Assembly: GCF_030730905.1 (NCBI RefSeq)
Contig: NZ_JAVAMP010000016.1
Coordinates: 1-64,000, forward strand
From: Chengkuizengella axinellae
GTDB lineage: Bacteria; Bacillota; Bacilli; Paenibacillales; KCTC-33759
Direction: 5' to 3'
DNA: 64,000 nucleotides
A program made the position numbers and the translations under genes. The notes beneath the pieces were generated by a model. It was not told where the DNA came from and ran no database searches. It saw only the letters and a list, made by a program, of their open reading frames with translations. Positions 59,591-64,000 of the stretch are shown here, piece by piece; the stretch's first letter is position 1; each line of letters starts with the position of its first letter.

Positions 59591-59880
59591 ATGAATCAAT
59601 CCTACATAAATATGCACATTTCTGAAATACAAGTAAAATGGATGAATGAGCTACATCCCAAAAACCTAGTTCATGTTGATAAAACCATTCATGTTACTCA
59701 AGGAGAACTCCAGAAGTTAGAATTGTGATGCACCTTCATGGAGGAATCATTCCTTCTATAAGACTAGTTTTTCAAGATTATTAAAATACATTTTACCTGC
59801 CATTGAGTGGATTGGTTTATTATAGATCATGAAAATGTACATTTAACAGCTTTCAATTTGAGAAAAGAATTGAAACAATG
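59591..59880 (+). pseudogene. Broken coding remnants upstream of the oxidoreductase gene
   Basis: A plus-strand frame from an ATG at 59591 reads 'MNQSYINMHISEIQVKWMNE' and stops after 45 codons; later frames give 'HLHGGIIPSIRLVFQDY' and 'DWFIIDHENVHLTAFNLRKELKQW'. These look like pieces of one decayed gene with frame changes. I do not recognise it. The rest of 59260-59900 is very AT-rich and shows no gene. Confidence 0.4.
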
Positions 59881-59945
59881 GTAAAATAAATAGAATCGTT
59901 ATATACACAAACCATTCTTTATTGCGAGGAGAATATAGATACATT

Positions 59946-60869
59946 ATGAAACGTATAAAAGTGGGAATCATAGGACTAGGAGATATTGCCCAAAAGGTTT
60001 ATCTTCCCCTACTGGTTCATGATGAAAGAATTCGAATTGTAGGAATTATGACTCGAAATAAAACCAATCTTAAACAACTCTGTGAAAAGTACCATATAAA
60101 AAAGGGATATACGGATGTAAATGAACTGCTGCTTCAGGATTTGGATGCAGTTTTTGTACATAGTTCCACCGATAGTCATTATCAGATCATTAAAAAGTGC
60201 TTAAATCGAAATCTCCATGTGTATGTTGATAAACCGCTTTCCAATCACATTAAAGAATCGATGGAATTAGTGAATTTAGCAGAGCAGAAACAACTTCTGT
60301 TATGTGTTGGTTTCAATCGAAGATTTGCTCCACAATATATTGAAGCAAAAAACTGGATGGATGAGGTTGGAGGTTTTGATACTTGTATCGTGCAAAAACA
60401 CCGCACACAATTGCAAAACTTAACTGCAAGACATACAATATATGATGATCTTATTCACATTGTGGATTTGTTATTATGGATAGGAGCAGGAGTAAAGGAA
60501 GTTTCCTCATACACACGTAATGTAGATAAAAATGAGCGACTGCTGAATGCTTCAGGTCATTTAATATTTGGCTCATCTTCCGGATTCTTCTCCATGAATC
60601 GCCAATCAGGTGCAGATATTGAAAGTTTAGAGTTGAATGGAGGAGGAAGGTCTGTCAAAATAACCAACATGGAACAAACGGCATTTTATGATCTGAAAAC
60701 AGGGGAGCATTATAAACCTTTTGGCAGTTGGGATACCATCCTTTATCGTCGTGGTTTTGTTGGTGTAGTCGATCATTTTTTAGAAACTTTACATAAACCT
60801 GAAACCTGCACTGTGCGAGCTGAACAAGTACTGGAAACGCACCTATTAATGGAACAGCTTTCTAAATAA
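59946..60869 (+). CDS. Gfo/Idh/MocA-family oxidoreductase
   Basis: This protein of about 307 residues has an N-terminal NAD(P)-binding Rossmann domain 'KRIKVGIIGLGDIAQKVYLPLLVHDERIRIVGIMTRN' (GxGxxA-type motif), the 'DKPLSN' lysine motif and 'GFNRRFAPQYIEAKNWM'. The C-terminal alpha/beta domain contains 'DDLIHIVDLLLWI', with the family's active-site His region. It probably oxidises or reduces a sugar-like substrate; the exact one is unknown. It is monocistronic. The ATG at 59946 is preferred, though GAGGAG is 15 bp upstream. Confidence 0.85.
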   Translation: MKRIKVGIIGLGDIAQKVYLPLLVHDERIRIVGIMTRNKTNLKQLCEKYHIKKGYTDVNELLLQDLDAVFVHSSTDSHYQIIKKCLNRNLHVYVDKPLSNHIKESMELVNLAEQKQLLLCVGFNRRFAPQYIEAKNWMDEVGGFDTCIVQKHRTQLQNLTARHTIYDDLIHIVDLLLWIGAGVKEVSSYTRNVDKNERLLNASGHLIFGSSSGFFSMNRQSGADIESLELNGGGRSVKITNMEQTAFYDLKTGEHYKPFGSWDTILYRRGFVGVVDHFLETLHKPETCTVRAEQVLETHLLMEQLSK

Positions 60870-60981
60870 ATTTACCCCTAATATGAACTTAACTTATATT
60901 CAATTACTATATTCTTAGGGAACCCATAACCTGGTTTTTGAAATAACTATAACTTACAAATAATCTAAGGAGGAATTAATC

Positions 60982-61560
60982 ATGTCTAACAATAAAGAAA
61001 ATAGAGTCCCTCCAGGGCAAACCTTAACTGAGGGATTCCCGGTTCTCCATCATGGCAGCGTTCCATATTACAACGATATGAGCAAATGGGATTTGAAAAT
61101 TTTTGGCGAGGTTGAACAAGAGATTACCCTGTCATATACAGAAGTCATGAAATTGCCTCGTAAAGAATTTAAAAATGATATTCATTGTGTCACAACATGG
61201 TCTAAGCTAGATAATGTTTGGGAAGGAATTTCTGTAAGTGAAATCATGAGTAGAATTAAACTCAAAGACTCCGCTAAATTTGTCATGTTGCATGGTGAAC
61301 ATGGATGGAGTACAAATCTTCCTATTGAAGACTTCTTAACCGAAACTTCATTTTTAGGACTTATACATAATGGAGAGCGTTTAACTCCTGAACATGGATA
61401 TCCGCTTCGTATGGTCGTGCCTCATTTATATTTCTGGAAAAGTGCGAAATGGCTACGCGGGATTGAATTTATGGAAAAAGATAAACCAGGATTCTGGGAA
61501 AGAAATGGATACCATATGTATGGTGATCCTTTTAAAGAGCAGAGATATGATTTTGACTGA
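60982..61560 (+). CDS. Sulfite-oxidase-fold molybdopterin-binding oxidoreductase (YuiH-like)
   Basis: This 192-residue cytoplasmic protein has the sulfite-oxidase Mo-cofactor domain: 'WDLKIFGEVEQEITLSYTEVMKLP', the Mo-ligand Cys in 'DIHCVTTWSKLDNVWEGISV', 'VMLHGEHGWSTNLPIEDF' and 'HGYPLRMVVPHLYFWKSAKWLRGIEFM'. Bacillus YuiH is a homologue of unknown substrate. There is no signal peptide and no heme domain. RBS AAGGAGG. A 3' fragment of a second copy lies at 62511-62561. Confidence 0.88.
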   Translation: MSNNKENRVPPGQTLTEGFPVLHHGSVPYYNDMSKWDLKIFGEVEQEITLSYTEVMKLPRKEFKNDIHCVTTWSKLDNVWEGISVSEIMSRIKLKDSAKFVMLHGEHGWSTNLPIEDFLTETSFLGLIHNGERLTPEHGYPLRMVVPHLYFWKSAKWLRGIEFMEKDKPGFWERNGYHMYGDPFKEQRYDFD

Positions 61561-61639
61561 TCTTATCATCTATTTCATGCCATACTTTCTTAATTTTAAC
61601 GAGCTTTTGGATAAGTTGTTTTTTGTCCAAGGGCTCTCT

Positions 61640-62128
61640 TCATTTAATTTCTATGAATCTCCCCTCAATTTTTTCTATTTGATAAGTTAAATCTTTATTG
61701 TAAATAATCATTGTATTTGGCTCCATCTTTGTTGGTATAGGATCATAAACAGTATCAGTAAGTGTTCCTTCTCCATGATCACTAAAGTGACTTAATCCTG
61801 CGTCGGTGCCATCCGGATTCAGAATGTGATGGATATGACCGTCTGTGCCATAAGTAACTATCATTCCTGGAAAAGGTGTGGGTAATACAGTTTCTACGTT
61901 ATACTGGGGCAAATCTTTGGTTTCTTCTTTAAATTTTTTATATCTAGCTTCTTCTGCTGCTTTCTCCTCATCAGAAAATACATCTCCAAGTTCAATAGGT
62001 TCTTTTGATTTCTGTAGTAAAGAATCGCTTTCACCATTGATGATCGAATTAGAAATAAATACGCCAATTGCAACAACAAAACTTAAAGCCTTAATCATGA
62101 ATGTTTTCACCTGTTTTCTATTTTTCAC
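61640..62128 (-). CDS. Unknown secreted or membrane-anchored protein
   Basis: This 162-residue protein has a signal/anchor helix (about 8-31, 'FMIKALSFVVAIGVFISNSIINGES'), an acidic Glu/Lys-rich helix (about 45-70) and a C-terminal domain with 'PGMIVTYGTDGHIHHILNPDGTDAGLSHFSDHGEGTLTDTVYDPIP'. The His- and Asp-rich part might bind metal, but no family is recognised. It is monocistronic and convergent with the YuiH-like gene. Confidence 0.6.
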   Translation of the reverse strand: MKNRKQVKTFMIKALSFVVAIGVFISNSIINGESDSLLQKSKEPIELGDVFSDEEKAAEEARYKKFKEETKDLPQYNVETVLPTPFPGMIVTYGTDGHIHHILNPDGTDAGLSHFSDHGEGTLTDTVYDPIPTKMEPNTMIIYNKDLTYQIEKIEGRFIEIK

Positions 62129-62316
62129 TTCTACATAGTATTTACGAAAAAATGATGATTTTGTTTCTTTCTTAGCATAACTAATTTGCTTTATACTATT
62201 CTTTTTATATGGTTTTGTACAAGCAACCCCTCTCTATTTATTAAACTGACAGCAGCGACGATTATTATACTCTTTTATTTCTCTTTTTACTTGTATATAA
62301 TAAGAAGTATAAACAT

Positions 62317-62355
62317 AAAATGAAAAGATCACAGATACTACTAATATCTGTGATC
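62317..62355 (-). terminator. Hairpin with 11-bp perfect stem
   Basis: GATCACAGATA (62327-62337) and TATCTGTGATC (62345-62355) pair perfectly, with TTTTCATTTT after them on the minus strand. It could end the minus-strand gene at 62616. In the same 62129-62615 gap only a 17-codon frame ('MGRQGGGQSPYARDYFH', minus, about 62380-62440) and the YuiH fragment are seen. Confidence 0.6.
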
Positions 62356-62510
62356 AATATACAACTAGATCGTCAGAATAGCGGTCTGCTTAGTGAAAGT
62401 AATCACGAGCATAAGGGGATTGACCGCCACCCTGCCGACCCATTCATGTTGTACATATAAAATTATGTCATTGGTTACAAACATTACCAATCAAAAAATA
62501 AATGTTACTT

Positions 62511-62561
62511 TTTATCATGTATGTTGATCCTTTTAAGGAGCAAAGATACGATTTTGATTAA
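62511..62561 (+). pseudogene. 3' fragment of a second YuiH-like gene
   Basis: The plus strand encodes 'IMYVDPFKEQRYDFD' followed by TAA, almost identical to the last 14 residues of the intact gene ('MYGDPFKEQRYDFD'). Nothing upstream of it resembles the rest of the protein. It is a relic of a duplicated or replaced copy. Confidence 0.75.
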
Positions 62562-62615
62562 AACTATTGAAAACATTAAAATATGCGATATATATGAATA
62601 GACTGATGACTGCAA

Positions 62616-63053
62616 TTATTGTACTCTCAGGTCATGATATAAAATATCTTTAAATGTGGTTCTCAAATAATTCTCCAAAAGCTCCATCGTAAATTCTTCA
62701 TCACTAGTTTGACTCAATAAAAACTCATCTTTCTTATACAATTTGTCTAATGAGTTTTGTTCTCCATTAATAACATTCATGATATGGATAAAATCCCCAC
62801 TCTCTCCGAGAGCAACTTTAAATTGGGCACTTTCAATTTTAATAAACGATTCTCCCGGTACGATAAGAAATTCATAGTTTTTATTTTTCACCGACCCTAT
62901 TTTTTTTCTTAAATGATTCATATATACACTGATTTCTTGATACCTTTCCTTTACAAGAATTTCATCAGAGTTCTCCCCTAAGTATTTTTTTGCTCTTTTT
63001 GAAAATTCATCTTGAAAGGTAGTTTCATCTCCCGATTTCATTTCATTATTCAT
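62616..63053 (-). CDS. Unknown cytoplasmic protein, 145 residues
   Basis: This is a charged protein with 'EFSKRAKKYLGENSDEILVKERYQEISVYMNHLRKKIGS' helices in the first half and a beta region 'YEFLIVPGESFIKIESAQFKVALGESGDFIHIMNVI' in the second. It has some resemblance to small Bacillus DUF3942-type proteins, but I am not sure. There is no signal peptide. It is monocistronic. The start follows GGAGATGAAT. Confidence 0.5.
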   Translation of the reverse strand: MNNEMKSGDETTFQDEFSKRAKKYLGENSDEILVKERYQEISVYMNHLRKKIGSVKNKNYEFLIVPGESFIKIESAQFKVALGESGDFIHIMNVINGEQNSLDKLYKKDEFLLSQTSDEEFTMELLENYLRTTFKDILYHDLRVQ

Positions 63054-63345
63054 TTATTCATTCATCTCCTTTCACCTTCATATGCTCCCTTACACACATA
63101 AATTTTTCTAATGTATCACGGTATACATGCTGTTAGACTCCCTCTGAAAGTTAAATTATCTTTATTTAACGGACTTCATTCCCCATTATTAATCAACTTA
63201 TAATTACATTAAATTCTATTCATCATTCTATAATAAATGACTCTAGAAAACGGTTATATAATGTAAAACCCTAACTTTTGCGTGTTTAAATCGATACCAA
63301 AGTTTTCTTTATACAATGAATTTGTAAATTTATCATATTCTTTTA

Positions 63346-63384
63346 TTAAAAAACAAGACCGGCTCTATATTAGCAGCGGTCTTG
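63346..63384 (-). terminator. Intrinsic terminator after the phosphatase gene
   Basis: On the minus strand CAAGACCG and CGGTCTTG pair around a 15-nt loop and are followed by TTTTTTAA. It sits 9 bp after the phosphatase stop. The remaining gap 63054-63345 is AT-rich and shows only a short relative of the 45-bp repeat at 63139. Confidence 0.8.
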
Positions 63385-63392
63385 TGGAATCA

Positions 63393-63863
63393 CTAAGTTA
63401 TATTTTTTTCTCTAATTATTGTATACAACAGTTGTTCACAGCTGACTTCAATCATTTCATATACTTCTTCAAAGTTTCCTGTAAAATAAGGATCAGGAAC
63501 ATTCATTATATCTCCTGACGGCAAAAACTCTAACATTCTGTAGATCTTCTTTTCTTTATTGTTTGCCAGTAATTTTAGATCATTTAGATTCTTTTCATCC
63601 ATGGCAATAATATAATCAAATTCATTCAAATCATCCTCTATAACTTGTCTCGCTTTTAAACCAATATAATCCACATCATTCTCATCTAAAATAGCTCTTG
63701 TTCCAGCATGTGGTGGATTTCCTATATGCCAATCACCAGTTCCTGCTGAGTCCACTTGTATTTTATTTTCCAGTCCTCTTTGATTCACCTTATGTTTAAA
63801 AACAGCTTCAGCCATAGGAGAACGACAAATATTGCCTAAACAAACAAATAAAACACGAACCAT
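63393..63863 (-). CDS. Low-molecular-weight protein-tyrosine phosphatase
   Basis: This protein of about 156 residues has the P-loop 'CLGNICRS' (Cys8, Arg14) in 'VRVLFVCLGNICRSPMAEAVF' and the general-acid 'VPDPYFTGNFEEVYEMI'. Family members dephosphorylate tyrosine (or arginine, as YwlE does) on proteins in stress and capsule control. The ATG at 63863 with AGGTGAT upstream is preferred to a TTG at 63893. It is monocistronic. Confidence 0.92.
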   Translation of the reverse strand: MVRVLFVCLGNICRSPMAEAVFKHKVNQRGLENKIQVDSAGTGDWHIGNPPHAGTRAILDENDVDYIGLKARQVIEDDLNEFDYIIAMDEKNLNDLKLLANNKEKKIYRMLEFLPSGDIMNVPDPYFTGNFEEVYEMIEVSCEQLLYTIIREKNIT

Positions 63864-64000
63864 AGCCTTATCATCACCTGTACTTTCGTTCAATTAATCG
63901 TCCCATTATAACTTGTACAATAGCATATCTCAACAAAAATGGACAAATAACTAGGGGCATACGTTTGATTTTGATATAAAATAGTGAATTCGTCCAGTCA

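Noticed and set aside
61394-61690. 98-residue plus-strand frame
   Set aside because: Out-of-frame overlap with the YuiH-like gene, which has the clear domain match.
1-64000. CRISPR array or cas genes
   Set aside because: No regularly spaced 24-40 bp direct repeats and no Cas-like proteins were seen; the only tandem repeats are coding (33579-34673) or gene duplications.

Overview
The window is AT-rich chromosomal DNA from an endospore-forming Gram-positive bacterium of the Bacilli. Supporting signs are two GerPA/GerPF-type spore germination proteins, a T-box leader in front of pheST, MutS2, a ZapA-type division protein, S-layer-homology (SLH) proteins, several TTG/GTG starts behind strong AGGAGG-like ribosome sites, and an AlaR/AlaT-like pair. 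SLH proteins, the GerP-like pair and the style of the intergenic repeats suggest a low-GC member of the Paenibacillaceae (Chengkuizengella-like), but this is a guess from gene content and not from a marker gene.

Layout. 1-2764 is the lysogeny/integration end of a prophage that continues off the left edge (Rha, DUF771, Cro-like, CI/LexA-like repressor, tyrosine integrase). 2978-7658 is a minus-strand Tad/Flp-type pilus or secretion operon (TadC, TadB, two CpaE-like P-loop proteins, CpaB) with no CpaF/TadA motor, pilin or prepilin peptidase in view. Upstream of it lie a NusG-N-terminal-only protein, an intrinsic terminator and an HTH protein. 9517-9694 is a well-formed promoter, three hairpins and an intrinsic terminator, a candidate small RNA, in front of Mn-dependent pyrophosphatase. 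13213-16240 is a decayed Tn3-family transposon with a recognisable terminal repeat, an intact-looking resolvase, a broken transposase and a DJ-1/WYL-regulator pair inside it. 17172-27388 holds a subtilisin, a cupin, alaR-alaT, a potassium transporter, cysK, an MFS transporter and a DoxX-DoxX-azoreductase operon. 27467-41058 is the most housekeeping part: a DUF350/zinc-ribbon operon, mutS2, tandem GerP-like genes, an SMP-30 hydrolase, a Met/Pro/Asn-rich repeat protein, a CuA-like lipoprotein, a divergent HxlR/nitroreductase pair, zapA and pheST with its T-box. 42063-54745 holds tRNA-Gly and tRNA-Pro, oxidoreductases, a MerR/TipA-type regulator, a DoxX fusion protein with PadR, arylamine acetyltransferase, an AlaX-type editing protein, a mazF fragment and the pxpB-pxpC-pxpA 5-oxoproline operon. 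55028-59235 holds two tandem SLH paralogues. 59946-63863 holds an oxidoreductase, a sulfite-oxidase-fold protein, small unknowns and a low-molecular-weight phosphatase.

The best leads for something undescribed are: (i) the compact RNA at 9517-9694; (ii) the NGN-only protein / terminator / Tad operon arrangement, with a CpaE paralogue whose P-loop has lost its lysines; (iii) the Tn3-type element carrying a DJ-1 plus WYL-regulator cargo; (iv) the tandem near-identical GerP-like genes next to a 15-residue tandem-repeat protein; and (v) several short membrane peptides and families of intergenic palindromic repeats. No CRISPR array, rRNA or canonical defence island is visible.
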